From Brachybacterium massiliense (lineage in GTDB: Bacteria; Actinomycetota; Actinomycetes; Actinomycetales; Dermabacteraceae), in assembly GCF_900184245.1 (NCBI RefSeq), contig NZ_FXXB01000004.1:124001-188000 (forward strand): a stretch of DNA of 64,000 nucleotides, given 5' to 3'. Positions 54,301-62,179 of the stretch are shown piece after piece (position 1 is the first letter of the stretch; each line of letters begins with the position of its first letter). A program made the translations under genes and the position numbers. Under the pieces are notes generated by a model. That model saw nothing but the letters and a program-made list of their open reading frames with translations, was not told the origin of the DNA and did no database searches.

Positions 54301-54350
54301 CCTCGAGGCCCGGCACCAGGATTGTTCGCTCTGGTGCCGGGCCTTCGAGG
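54301..54350. terminator. long hairpin between early and late phage genes
   Basis: A 19-bp stem (54301-54319 with 54331-54350, one bulged base) that includes CCCGGCACCAG and CTGGTGCCGGG, with an 11-base loop. It is the strongest hairpin of the gap. Confidence 0.65.
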
Positions 54351-54430
54351 TTGCGCTGCGCGGGAAGGAGTCGCGCGCGCGGCCCGCGAGCTTGCCTGTC
54401 CAGGGGCTGCTTCGAGCGGGGGTATGGGGA

Positions 54431-54460
54431 AAGCCCCGGACCGTGGTGGTCGCGGGGCTT
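54431..54460. terminator. hairpin with AAGCCCCG stem in the early/late gap
   Basis: AAGCCCCG (54431-54438) pairs with CGGGGCTT (54453-54460). On the minus strand the stem ends in CTTTCCCC, so it resembles the elements at 36 and 38 kb. Confidence 0.55.
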
Positions 54461-54496
54461 CGTGGAGAAACACTTCTCCACGCCCAAGTGTGACAG

Positions 54497-54519
54497 GTGT
54501 TTGCATTATGCGCAAACAC
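54497..54519 (-). terminator. hairpin at the end of the early operon
   Basis: GTGTTTGC (54497-54504) and GCAAACAC (54512-54519) form an 8-bp stem that spans the TAA of the last early gene. With the two hairpins downstream it makes a triple stop between early and late genes. Confidence 0.5.
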
Positions 54520-55192
54520 GTCGGGCGAGCGTGTCTTTGATCCATTCGACGGGGTAGCGGCGGTGGGGGATGTTGTGGCCGTCTTCGCGGGCGCGTTGGG
54601 CGCGTTTGCGGAGGGTGGCCCAGGCGGTGGGGTCGAGGCGGTTGGGCCAGAAGTGCTCGGCTTCGTCGCGGGTGAGGAGCTTGTCTTCGGGGATGAGGTC
54701 GGCCATGGCGGTGAGGTCGATGGTCTCCTCGAGTGGTGTGGAGTCGTGGCGGTCGTCGACCTCGGCGGGCACGAGGGCTCGGAGGCGGCCGTGGACGGCT
54801 TCGATGTCGTCGCGCCAGGCGGTCGTCCACGGGGACTCCAGGATCCAGGGGGTCTGGTCTCGGAGGTAGCGGAGCGCTTCGGCATAGCGGAGCCGTGCCG
54901 TGGGGATGGTGCCGTGGGCGTCGTAGATGGTGTGCGCCCACTCGACGATCGTCTGCGCGGGGTGCGGGGTGTCGTCGCCGTGGGTGGCATCGGACGCCCA
55001 GGGGCCGGTGAGGACGAGGGCGTCGCCTCCGGGGAGGGGTGGTTCGGTGCTGGTGGAGGGGCCGGCGAGGTCCATGGCGTAGCTCGAGATGGTGAGCATG
55101 GTGTCGGGGATCTCGGTGAGCATGCGGTCGATGGCGTTGAGGGTGTTCCGCCAGTAGTCGACGTCGTGCTGGTGATCGGGTGACGTGGTCAT
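54506..55192 (-). CDS. hypothetical early phage protein
   Basis: A 228-residue soluble protein. The ATG at 55192 overlaps the preceding stop (ATGA). The N-terminal half is helical (Y-W-R-N-T-L-N-A-I-D-R-M-L-T-E-I-P); the C-terminal 70 residues contain T-R-D-E-A-E-H-F-W-P and a basic segment (L-R-K-R-A-Q-R-A-R-E-D-G-H) that could bind nucleic acid. No family recognised. Confidence 0.7.
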   Translation of the reverse strand: MTTSPDHQHDVDYWRNTLNAIDRMLTEIPDTMLTISSYAMDLAGPSTSTEPPLPGGDALVLTGPWASDATHGDDTPHPAQTIVEWAHTIYDAHGTIPTARLRYAEALRYLRDQTPWILESPWTTAWRDDIEAVHGRLRALVPAEVDDRHDSTPLEETIDLTAMADLIPEDKLLTRDEAEHFWPNRLDPTAWATLRKRAQRAREDGHNIPHRRYPVEWIKDTLARRVCA

Positions 55193-55653
55193 CGGGGATC
55201 TCCGTTCGCGAGCTCGAGGAGGACGTCGGCGTGGCAGGGCTGATCGAGGGGGCACCAGCACATAAGGTCCCGGCCCGCGAGCTCGGCGCGGACGGCGGCG
55301 CGGAACTCCTCGTGGTCCGTCACCCGGACGCCGTAGTGGACGAGGGGCTCAGCACCGATCCGTTCGGCGAACAGGCGCACGCACTGCTCGGCGGTCGCGT
55401 CCTCGACCTGATGCCAGGTGACAGGCATCGGCTCTCCGAGCGGCGCCGAGTGGTAGAACGCGTGGGACTCACCGGATGTCTTGTGCAGTCGCCCCTCGTG
55501 CTCCCAATCGCCGCCGTCGAGTGCGGGCATCCTCACCTGGGCGTCGCCGACCTTGAACGGGTTGCCCCACTTCGTGCCGCGGCCGACGGCGACCGCGCCC
55601 TCGGGCTTCCGCCAGCCCTTCGTGCGGCGCTGCTGGATCCGCTGCGGGCTCAT
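55189..55653 (-). CDS. DUF4326 domain protein
   Basis: A 154-residue protein with family motifs I-Q-Q-R-R-T-K-G-W-R-K-P, V-G-R-G-T-K-W-G-N-P-F and the C-terminal L-M-C-W-C-P-L-D-Q-P-C-H-A-D-V-L-L-E-L. The three cysteines and the histidine near the end look like a metal site. DUF4326 proteins are widespread in phages; the reaction is unknown. Coupled at both ends by ATGA overlaps. Confidence 0.88.
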   Translation of the reverse strand: MSPQRIQQRRTKGWRKPEGAVAVGRGTKWGNPFKVGDAQVRMPALDGGDWEHEGRLHKTSGESHAFYHSAPLGEPMPVTWHQVEDATAEQCVRLFAERIGAEPLVHYGVRVTDHEEFRAAVRAELAGRDLMCWCPLDQPCHADVLLELANGDPR

Positions 55654-55892
55654 CGGTCGCTCCGTCCCGGCACAGGCAGATGCGAGACCCGCGACGGGGC
55701 CTGTTTCCGGGCCACGGGCAGGAGCCAGACGGTGCGCCCGTGCTCGCGCCGCACCTGCAGCCCCTGACCGAAACGGCGGGTGAGGAGCTCCGTCATCTCG
55801 CGGACGGGGGAGTGGCGGGTGGTGGCGAGCATCGCGATGGGCTGCGCATCGGTCGGGAGAGCGGGGGCGTAGGGGTTCTCGGTGGTGGTCAT
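55650..55892 (-). CDS. small hypothetical early phage protein
   Basis: An 80-residue protein starting at the ATG at 55892 inside an ATGA overlap. Its core is one alpha/beta unit (M-T-E-L-L-T-R-R-F-G-Q-G-L-Q-V-R-R-E-H-G-R-T-V). Not recognised. Confidence 0.68.
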   Translation of the reverse strand: MTTTENPYAPALPTDAQPIAMLATTRHSPVREMTELLTRRFGQGLQVRREHGRTVWLLPVARKQAPSRVSHLPVPGRSDR

Positions 55893-56392
55893 CGGGTCAT
55901 CTCCAGGACGGTGTCGGTGGTCGGGGCAGTCGGCAACGGGTCGCCGTACCCACTCGCGCGCAGCTGCGCGAGCAGGGAGTCGAGAGTCATGCGGATGGTG
56001 TGGTCGGGGCCGGCCTGCAGCTCGGCGGCGAGCTCGCCGGGGTAGGCCCGCCAGGTCGCGAGCCACGAGGCCCGCACATACGCCCACCACAGGTGTGCCC
56101 GGGCAGCACCGACGCCCTTCCGCTTCAGGACGAGAGCGCCGGCGAGGGCGCCGGCGTTGGCGAGCTCGCGTTCGGTCTCGAGCATCCACGCCTCGATCTG
56201 GGCGTCCGAGGCTTGCTCGGCGGCCTTGCCGCCCTTCACCTCGAGGTGGACGTAGGGGGCGAGGCGGACGTCGCCGAGGTCGTCGGCGCCGTGGAGGACG
56301 AGCCGCTCTGCGAGCGGGAAGCCGAGGGGGATCGCGGCGTTGACGACAGCGGACTCGGTCCAGGTGCCGATCTGTTTCGGGCGGTTGGTCAT
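55889..56392 (-). CDS. Holliday-junction-resolvase-like endonuclease
   Basis: A 167-residue protein with a PD-(D/E)XK-like core: E14 in T-W-T-E-S-A, D38/D41 in G-A-D-D-L-G-D-V and the V-x-L-E-V-K-G-G motif (E51, K53). The N-terminal K-Q-I-G-T-W-T-E-S-A-V-V matches phage Holliday junction resolvase-type nucleases. It probably resolves branched DNA before packaging. Coupled to the helicase upstream. Confidence 0.82.
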   Translation of the reverse strand: MTNRPKQIGTWTESAVVNAAIPLGFPLAERLVLHGADDLGDVRLAPYVHLEVKGGKAAEQASDAQIEAWMLETERELANAGALAGALVLKRKGVGAARAHLWWAYVRASWLATWRAYPGELAAELQAGPDHTIRMTLDSLLAQLRASGYGDPLPTAPTTDTVLEMTR

Positions 56393-57858
56393 GCTGCTGC
56401 TCCATTCGTGTGGGTGACGCGGTCGTTGATGAGCTGGGTGAGGATGTCGCGGGGCCCGGTCTGGTCGGTTCCGGTGCCGGTGGTGACGTGGTGGTCGCTG
56501 TTCGGGGTGAGGTCGTCGAGGACGTCGATGGTTCGGGCGAGCACTGCGTGGATGCGGGCGTCGAGGGTGTTCTCGGCGATGAGGGTGGTGATCTGGACGG
56601 GCTGGGTCTGGCCGATGCGGTGCTGTCGGTCTTCGGCCTGGACGACGTTGGCGGGGGTCCAGTCCGTTTCGACGAACAGGGCGGTGGAGCCGCGGGTGAG
56701 GGTGAGGCCGACGCCGGCGGCGACGATCTGGGCGATGAGCACGTCGACGTCCCCGGCCTGGAAGGCGGTGACGGCTTCGTCGCGGGCTTCGTGGGGTGTG
56801 GAGCCGTCGAGGACGCGGATACGGGCGTCGGGCCGCTCGGTGGAGAGCTGCTGGGCGAGGGCGGTGGTGACGTCGCGGTGGATGGTCCAGGCGATGAGGG
56901 GCTCGTCGGGGGAGCCGTCGAGGTGGGTGGCGATCCAGTCGGTGGCGGCGGGGATCTTGGCGATGCCTGTGGCGCGGCGCAGCTGGGACACGAAGGGGAG
57001 GGCGTCGCCGACGAGCTCGCTGATGTCGTCCTGGGTGGGGTTGGGGTGGCGCTCGAGCCAGGCGTCGATCTTGTCGGTCACGTCGGTGTAGGCGTCGCGG
57101 ATCTCAGCGCCGTCGGGGGTGACGTGCTGGATGCCGCGGAGCTTGGCGGGGAGGTCGGTGAGGACGTCGGCCTTGTTGCGGCGGGTCCACACGTGCTGCT
57201 CGAGCAGGGCGTGGAGGTGGGGGAGCTTGGCCTTGATGGGGAGGCGGCCGCCCTTCCACGGCGCCGGGGTCGTGTACTCGTCGATGAAGGCGCGGCCGGT
57301 GGGGTAGCCGATGGTCTCGAGCTTCCCGAGGATGCGGAGGAGGGGGAGGACGTCGAGGGGCGAGGAGACGATGGGGGTGCCGGTGAGGAGGATCTGGTGC
57401 TTCGTGGTCTTGGCGACGCGGGTGACAGCCTTGGTGCGGCGGGTGCCGGGGTTCTTGAAGCGGTGGGCTTCGTCGACGATGAGGAGGTCCGCGGCCCAGC
57501 CGTCGAGGAGGGGGTCGAGGCTGCGGCGTGAGCTCACGAGCGCGTCGGAGGCGATGACGTAGCCGGTGTCGGGCAGCTGGGTGGGGGTCTTCGATCCGGC
57601 GGTGATGGTGAGGATTTCCCCGCCAATGTGTTCGGCGTTTCCGGTGCGGCGGGGTTCTTTTTTCCAGTTGGTGACGAGGATGGGCGGGCAGATGATGAGG
57701 ATTCGTTGTGCGCCGATTAGGCGGGCGGCGAGAAGTGCCTGGATTGTTTTGCCGAGGCCGGGGGAGTCGGCGATGAGGGTGTGGCCGTCCCAGGCTGCTC
57801 GGCAGGCGCCGTGGAGTTGGTAGGGGAACGGCGTGGGGGTGAACGGCGTGGTGCTCAT
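56389..57858 (-). CDS. SNF2-type DEAH helicase
   Basis: A 489-residue helicase. Walker A is D-S-P-G-L-G-K-T (31-38), motif II D-E-A-H (129-132), motif III L-L-T-G-T-P, and motifs V/VI lie near D-V-L-I-A-Q-I-V-A-A-G-V-G-L-T-L and R-Q-H-R-I-G-Q-T. The H-R-I-G-Q-T end is typical of SNF2 proteins. It may remodel replication or recombination intermediates. ATGA overlap with the primase-helicase. Confidence 0.92.
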   Translation of the reverse strand: MSTTPFTPTPFPYQLHGACRAAWDGHTLIADSPGLGKTIQALLAARLIGAQRILIICPPILVTNWKKEPRRTGNAEHIGGEILTITAGSKTPTQLPDTGYVIASDALVSSRRSLDPLLDGWAADLLIVDEAHRFKNPGTRRTKAVTRVAKTTKHQILLTGTPIVSSPLDVLPLLRILGKLETIGYPTGRAFIDEYTTPAPWKGGRLPIKAKLPHLHALLEQHVWTRRNKADVLTDLPAKLRGIQHVTPDGAEIRDAYTDVTDKIDAWLERHPNPTQDDISELVGDALPFVSQLRRATGIAKIPAATDWIATHLDGSPDEPLIAWTIHRDVTTALAQQLSTERPDARIRVLDGSTPHEARDEAVTAFQAGDVDVLIAQIVAAGVGLTLTRGSTALFVETDWTPANVVQAEDRQHRIGQTQPVQITTLIAENTLDARIHAVLARTIDVLDDLTPNSDHHVTTGTGTDQTGPRDILTQLINDRVTHTNGAAA

Positions 57859-59105
57859 GGGTGGTGGTCCTCTCCGCCGTGGATCTCTCCGGTGTGCTTG
57901 TCGATGTAGGTCTGCCCGGTGGGATGAGGTCGAGGTGTTCCGTGGTTCTCTACGCGCTCTTCGACCTCTACCCCCTCCCGTAAAGGGGAGGGGGTGGGAT
58001 GAGGTCGTTGGGATGAGGTCGCGTCCTCATCCGGGATGAGGTCGGGATGAGGTCGGGATGAGGTGGTGTCGTAGGCGCTGAGGTCGCCTCGGTAGTCCTC
58101 GCTCAGCGGGTCGTTCGCGGAGCGGTAGACGCGAGCGGAGCGGAACATGCGAGCGTTCCGCGGCCCCTGCGTCTCGGTGATGCTGCCGAGCTCGCGGAGG
58201 AGGTTCAGCGCCTCGACGATGGTGGTCTCCTTCGCCCGCCCGGATTCCCGATAGGCACGAATGACCGCTTGCCTGGACACGGGTTCGCGCATTGTTTCGA
58301 GAATGCGGGAAATCTTCTCCATCACCTTCGTGGGGCGGAACGGCTTGTCGTTGTCGTGGGCCTGGATTTCGCCATATTCGGGGGGTTGGACGGTGACGTC
58401 GGTGGTGCCGTCTTCCGCTGAGGAGTCGATGCGGATGCGCGCTGCCTCTTGGGTGCGGTCGGTCTTCCGCCAGTCGCCGGCATGGGCGCGGACTTGGCCG
58501 GGCCGGTCTTTGGCGACGCGGACCGTGAGGGAGCCGTCGAGGCCTCGCCCGAGCGCGGTGAGGGGTTCGACGAGGTAGCCGGTGCCGTCGATCGCGGCCA
58601 TCTTGGCTTGCCCGCCGATGGGGAAGCGGCCGCGGCCTTCGGTGGCTTTGACGACGTGGTCGACGAGGATGACGGCGGCGCCGGTGTGGCGGGCGATGGT
58701 GCGGGGGATGTCGCGCATCCAGGCGGTGATCTCGTCGTTGTCCATCGTGGACTTGCCGGAGAGGCCGAGCGCTTCGGTGACGCCGTCGAGGATGGCGAGG
58801 TCCCACTCCTGCTCGAGGAGCTGCCGGAACTCTGGGGCTTCGGCGAAGGTGTGGGGTGAGGCTTCGGGGCGGACGTACGCGAACGCGTCGGAGAGGAGCT
58901 GGTCGCGGGTGGTGCCGATGGTTGTGAGGCGGCCGGTGACGTCGGGGGCGTCGGACTCGAAGTCGATGTAGAGGACGCGGCCTCCGCCGCGGAGGACGGT
59001 GCTGGTGGCGTGCTGTGCGATCCAGGATTTCCCGGACTCGGATTCGCCGTAGACGGTGTGGACCTTGCCTGGGTAGAAGAGGCCGGGCCCGTCGGTGCGG
59101 CGCAT
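57855..59105 (-). CDS. RecA-like/RepA-type ATPase half of the phage primase-helicase
   Basis: If translated from the only in-frame ATG (59105) it gives 416 residues. Walker A G-E-S-E-S-G-K-S (20-27), Walker B V-L-Y-I-D-F-E and L-A-I-L-D-G, and V-I-L-V-D-H-V form a hexameric RepA/DnaB-like motor (AAA_25). Residues about 265-325 form a winged helix (V-S-R-Q-A-V-I-R-A-Y-R-E-S-G). The C-terminal 80 residues are disordered and encode the 11-mer repeats. The natural protein should continue N-terminally into the prim-pol domain (see next entry). Confidence 0.85.
   Translation of the reverse strand: MRRTDGPGLFYPGKVHTVYGESESGKSWIAQHATSTVLRGGGRVLYIDFESDAPDVTGRLTTIGTTRDQLLSDAFAYVRPEASPHTFAEAPEFRQLLEQEWDLAILDGVTEALGLSGKSTMDNDEITAWMRDIPRTIARHTGAAVILVDHVVKATEGRGRFPIGGQAKMAAIDGTGYLVEPLTALGRGLDGSLTVRVAKDRPGQVRAHAGDWRKTDRTQEAARIRIDSSAEDGTTDVTVQPPEYGEIQAHDNDKPFRPTKVMEKISRILETMREPVSRQAVIRAYRESGRAKETTIVEALNLLRELGSITETQGPRNARMFRSARVYRSANDPLSEDYRGDLSAYDTTSSRPHPDLIPDEDATSSQRPHPTPSPLREGVEVEERVENHGTPRPHPTGQTYIDKHTGEIHGGEDHHP
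57921..58065 (-). repeat. iteron-like 11-mer array with palindromes (candidate replication origin)
   Basis: GACCTCATCCC on the minus strand (GGGATGAGGTC on plus) occurs at 57921, 57996, 58010, 58033 and 58044, with a ten-of-eleven copy at 58055. Copies from 58033 to 58065 are tandem with an 11-base period. CCTCATCC-G-GGATGAGG (58025-58041) is a perfect palindrome, and ACCCCCTCCC/GGGAGGGGGT (57970-57995) a 10-bp hairpin. Iterons inside a replication gene are a known origin layout (lambda O). Confidence 0.6.
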
Positions 59106-59762
59106 GATGGTGGGCTCGGGCGGGGTGTAGGTGCCGGAGAGGATGGTGGTGAGGTCGAGGGGCCGCCAGGACGGGGCGGGCTCGTCCGCGGCGGTGGTGG
59201 CTGCGGTGGTGGGGTCGAGGAGGCGGTCGAGGTCGCTGACGGGACCAGACGTAGTGGCCGTCGGGGTCGACGTGTTCGGTGGGGGCGACGATGATGACGC
59301 CGTTTGCGCCGCGGACGTCTCCCCAGCCGGGGGTGAGGGCGCCGAGGCCGTTGCCGAGGGTGCGCCCTTCGGGTTGGCGGTAGACGTAGTGGCGGCGTGC
59401 GGCGTCGTTGCGGCGGGTGCGTTGGAAGGGTGCGGGGTGTTCGGTGAGGGTGTCGGTGAGGACGTCGGGCATGCCGGCGGTGGGGTTGTCGACGTCGATG
59501 ACGATGCCGCCGGAGCGGCCGACGTGGAGGAAGATGCCGGCGTTGTCGTGGGTCATCCAGTAGTCGGCGATGATCTGGGGGTCGCGGGTGGTCTTGGACT
59601 GCCATTGCTTGCCGAGGATGGAGCCGGGGTTCTTGGAGCCTTGGCGGACGGGGCCGACGTACCAGCCGTGTTTGGCGTAGGCGAAGGCTGCGGCCATGGG
59701 GTCGAGGCCGGTGATGTCGGGGACCTCGAGGTGCTGGGGTGCTGGCTCGGGGTGGGTCATGG

Positions 59763-60389
59763 TCACGTGGTCTCCAGGTAGTCGAGTAGGTCGAGCTGCA
59801 CGGGCTCCGGCTTGGGCGGGGTGCCGGGTTCGGCTGGCGGCTCGGGTGCGGGATCCGGCGCGGGTTCGGGGGCGTAGTCCTTGAACGGCTGCCACTGGTA
59901 CTTGTCCTCGCCGGGGCCGTAGATGCGGGGCCCGTTGAATCCGAGCGGCCACGGGACGCGGCCCTCCGGGTAGAGGACATGCGCGATATCCCGGAACCGC
60001 GGCCACTCGTCCGAGAACCACTGACCGGCGCAGTGGGGTTGAGGGTGGGGGCACTCAGGGTTCTCGCACGGCTCCGACCCGGGGTAGGTCTTCTGCTGAA
60101 GGCGACCAGTGACGTCGTCCCAGCACTGCAACCGTCGCCAGCGGGCGGTCTGGTCTCCGTCGACGGGCATGTCCGGTTCCACGCCCCGCTCCTCGTAGTA
60201 GGCGAGGACGTCGGCGAGGGGGTGGAGGTGGAAGCACGGGTGCAGGCCCCGCCCGGAGGACCGGGCCTGGTGGGTCGCGTCCGGGTGCGGGTGCTCGGGT
60301 GGGACGCCCGGAGTGTTGTCCGGCACCGGCCTGTAAAGGCGCGTGGTGCCGGTGGCGTCGGTCATCTGCTCACGATCAACAAGAGCCAT
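59763..60389 (-). CDS. hypothetical early phage protein
   Basis: A 208-residue protein from ATG at 60389 (a GTG one codon earlier is possible); the stop of the upstream gene overlaps it by one base. A His/Cys-rich centre (C-F-H-L-H, C-E-N-P-E-C-P-H-P-Q-P-H-C) suggests a metal site. The end is a Pro/Glu linker followed by V-Q-L-D-L-L-D-Y-L, which looks like a clamp-binding (Q-L-D-L-L) peptide. Function not recognised. Confidence 0.7.
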   Translation of the reverse strand: MALVDREQMTDATGTTRLYRPVPDNTPGVPPEHPHPDATHQARSSGRGLHPCFHLHPLADVLAYYEERGVEPDMPVDGDQTARWRRLQCWDDVTGRLQQKTYPGSEPCENPECPHPQPHCAGQWFSDEWPRFRDIAHVLYPEGRVPWPLGFNGPRIYGPGEDKYQWQPFKDYAPEPAPDPAPEPPAEPGTPPKPEPVQLDLLDYLETT

Positions 60390-61297
60390 CACGCCACCGC
60401 TCCGTGGACTGTGGACGCCACAGCGTTGCGGCCCGCGCGGTGCGCAGCGCGCTCTGCGGCAGGGATCGAGGGGAAGCCAGCACGGCGGACCGCTTCATGC
60501 ACGGGCGTTCCGGCGTCGATGAGAAACTCGAGCTCGTCGAGCCGTTCCTCCGCTGTCGCACGAATATCGGCTCCCTGGTACGGGTGCTCGTCGTGGTCGA
60601 TGTCATCCCACGCTGCTGGTGGCACCCAGCCCATGCGGGCGGCACGGCCCCGTGCACGGGACGCCGCGATCTTGTCCCGATGCGTCTCCTCGGGTGGGGC
60701 CTGGTCCCATAGCTCCTCGTACAGCGCGTTGACCGCACGGACCGTCGCGGCAGTGGCGGGCGCTCCGTCGAGGATGGGTCGAATCCGCTGGGAGGTGATC
60801 CCGGCACGGGCCGCGATCTTCTCCTGGGACCAGCCACGAGCGACGAGCGCCTGGACACGGCGGGCCGTGCCACGGGATGGGACGAGCGCCCCGTCACCGA
60901 GGATGTCGAGCGAAGGCTCGACCGCGAGGATCTTCTCCGCGGTCTCCCGCTTCACCCGCTTCGCCGGCCCCGCGTCGGGACGGTCGGGGTGGTGGTAGAG
61001 GATCGTCTGCACGGCTGTGAGGGACACGCCCGCGACCTCGGAGGCGCGCTTGTACCCGATCCCCGCCTCGGAGAGGACGGCGAGATGGTCACGGACGGGC
61101 TGCGCATCGGTCAGGCCAGCGTCGATGCCGTACAGGCGGGCGCGGCGACGCTTCTGCTCAGCGACACGGGACGCGGTCGTGCAGTCCTCGCACCGGCACC
61201 GGTCCTTCACGTACGCGACCCGGGTGCCGTGGACATGGATACCGCCGTGCGTGCATTCGCGGGCGATGCGGGGGGCGCGGTTGCTCGGGGTCTTCAC
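60389..61297 (-). CDS. Cys-motif plus HTH DNA-binding protein
   Basis: A 302-residue protein. The GTG at 61297 with AGGAG is preferred to an upstream Arg/His-rich extension. Residues about 12-38 contain C-T-H-G-G-I-H and D-R-C-R-C-E-D-C (zinc-binding), followed by two helix-turn-helix segments (E-A-G-I-G-Y-K-R-A-S-E-V-A and W-S-Q-E-K-I-A-A-R-A-G). The same Cys/His motif occurs in the gene at 61688. Probably a transcription regulator of the early region. Confidence 0.75.
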   Translation of the reverse strand: MKTPSNRAPRIARECTHGGIHVHGTRVAYVKDRCRCEDCTTASRVAEQKRRRARLYGIDAGLTDAQPVRDHLAVLSEAGIGYKRASEVAGVSLTAVQTILYHHPDRPDAGPAKRVKRETAEKILAVEPSLDILGDGALVPSRGTARRVQALVARGWSQEKIAARAGITSQRIRPILDGAPATAATVRAVNALYEELWDQAPPEETHRDKIAASRARGRAARMGWVPPAAWDDIDHDEHPYQGADIRATAEERLDELEFLIDAGTPVHEAVRRAGFPSIPAAERAAHRAGRNAVASTVHGAVA

Positions 61298-61398
61298 GGT
61301 GTTCTCCTGTCTGTGGATCCAGCGATGTGCTCGCCGTCGTGTCCAGCGCGGCGGGTGCATCGGGTGCGCATGATCGGATGGACGTGCGTGCACTTCAT
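61294..61398 (-). CDS. 34-residue Cys/His mini-protein
   Basis: A short frame from ATG at 61398 that overlaps the stop of its upstream neighbour (ATGA) and whose own stop overlaps the next start (GTGA). The protein M-K-C-T-H-V-H-P-I-M-R-T-R-C-T-R-R-A-G-H has Cys3, Cys14, His20 and His25, a zinc-binding layout common in actinophage mini-proteins. Overlaps on both sides make it very likely to be translated. Confidence 0.65.
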   Translation of the reverse strand: MKCTHVHPIMRTRCTRRAGHDGEHIAGSTDRRTP

Positions 61399-61691
61399 GC
61401 CGCGCCCTCCACGTACGAGCGCTCCCACATGAGCGACGAGAGGATGTCGTGACGGCCGTGGTCCCGGGCCGCGGACTCAGCGCCCGCGAGGGTCCAGCCA
61501 CACCGCTGTGCTGCACGGGTGGGCCATTCCCCTCCCCACAGCAGGTGCGCGAGCTCGTCCAGACGCTCCGGCACCGACACCGGGATCGGCTTCGACGCCT
61601 TCATGCCGGCGGCGAGGGTGCGTTGGTAGTGGCGGCCGCAGATCCCCCGCCTGGACGGGGCCCGGTCGCATCCGATCCACAGGCACGTCAT
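61395..61691 (-). CDS. small zinc-finger and HTH-like protein
   Basis: A 98-residue protein with an N-terminal C-x4-C-x9-C-x2-H-Y motif (C3, C8, C18, H21), common in small phage proteins, and a C-terminal helical pair (E-W-P-T-R-A-A-Q-R-C-G-W-T-L). ATGA overlaps on both sides tie it to the neighbouring regulators. Confidence 0.7.
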   Translation of the reverse strand: MTCLWIGCDRAPSRRGICGRHYQRTLAAGMKASKPIPVSVPERLDELAHLLWGGEWPTRAAQRCGWTLAGAESAARDHGRHDILSSLMWERSYVEGAA

Positions 61692-62074
61692 GCGGCTGCC
61701 CTCCGCGAGGGGACCTTCACGGACATCACTGCGACGGCGGTCCGCTCGGTGACGGTGGGCTGCTCAGCTCGGAGGATGAGGTGGAGGTTCGTGAACGACA
61801 TGCCTGACTCGTCGGCGATCTGTCGCACGGTGAGGCCGCGTTCCTTGAGGAGCTCGAGGCGGCGGCGGACGGGTTCAGCGGCGCGGCGGCGGGTGCGGCC
61901 GGTGGCGTTGAGGTGGGTGCCGATCTTCTTGTACCGGGTCGCGCCCTTGAGACACGGCTCGCATCCGCAGGCGTGGTAGTCGTAGCCGTGGATCCCGCCG
62001 TGGGGGCGTGGTGGGTTGCAGTCGCAGTCGCGTGCGAGGCCGCGGATGATCGGGGTTCGGGGCAGGCGTGGCAT
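61688..62074 (-). CDS. Cys-motif plus HTH protein (relative of the gene at 60389)
   Basis: A 128-residue protein. Residues 17-40 carry C-D-C, H-G-G-I-H and C-G-C-E-P-C; residues about 78-108 form a helix-turn-helix (L-T-V-R-Q-I-A-D-E-S-G-M-S-F-T-N-L-H). The shared H-G-G-I-H and C-x-C-x2-C pattern indicates common descent with the longer protein. Likely DNA-binding. Confidence 0.75.
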   Translation of the reverse strand: MPRLPRTPIIRGLARDCDCNPPRPHGGIHGYDYHACGCEPCLKGATRYKKIGTHLNATGRTRRRAAEPVRRRLELLKERGLTVRQIADESGMSFTNLHLILRAEQPTVTERTAVAVMSVKVPSRRAAA

Positions 62075-62116
62075 TGGTGGTGTCCTTCCTGGCGTTGGTG
62101 GGTGCTGGTGTTGGGT

Positions 62117-62169
62117 GCCCCGGTGCGGGTCCGGGCCGTGAGCCGTCCTCGTGTCGGCATCACCGGGGC
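62117..62169. terminator. hairpin upstream of the HTH gene cluster
   Basis: GCCCCGGTG (62117-62125) pairs with CACCGGGGC (62161-62169). The 35-base loop is long, so it may be attenuator rather than simple terminator. No gene is seen in this 105-base gap. Confidence 0.35.
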
Positions 62170-62179
62170 GATGGAGGGG

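Larger units (their letters stand above)
57855..59760 (-). pseudogene. bifunctional primase-polymerase/helicase gene broken by a one-base frameshift
   Basis: The ATG at 59760 opens a prim-pol domain (A-F-A-Y-A-K-H-G-W-Y-V, G-G-I-V-I-D-V-D-N with the catalytic D-x-D, R-R-H-Y-V-Y). After H-Y-V-W-S the frame turns into Pro/Arg/His nonsense and runs on to 58027. Dropping one G from the GGG at 59241-59243 restores V-S-D-L-D-R-L-L-D-P and reads directly into the ATPase half. The intact protein would be about 635 residues. The break may be a sequencing error, a real mutation or a frameshift site; the data here cannot tell. Confidence 0.75.

Noticed and set aside
54186-54505. Small genes in the early/late gap
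   Set aside because: Frames found here have no ribosome site and cover the hairpins; the stretch is better explained as regulatory.
57921-58065. Possible CRISPR array
   Set aside because: The repeats are 11 bases long with no spacer-length regularity and lie in a coding gene; no cas operon is present.
58027-59240. The Arg/Pro/His-rich continuation of the prim-pol frame as real protein
   Set aside because: It reads the ATPase gene out of frame; composition is typical of a shadow and no domain is visible.
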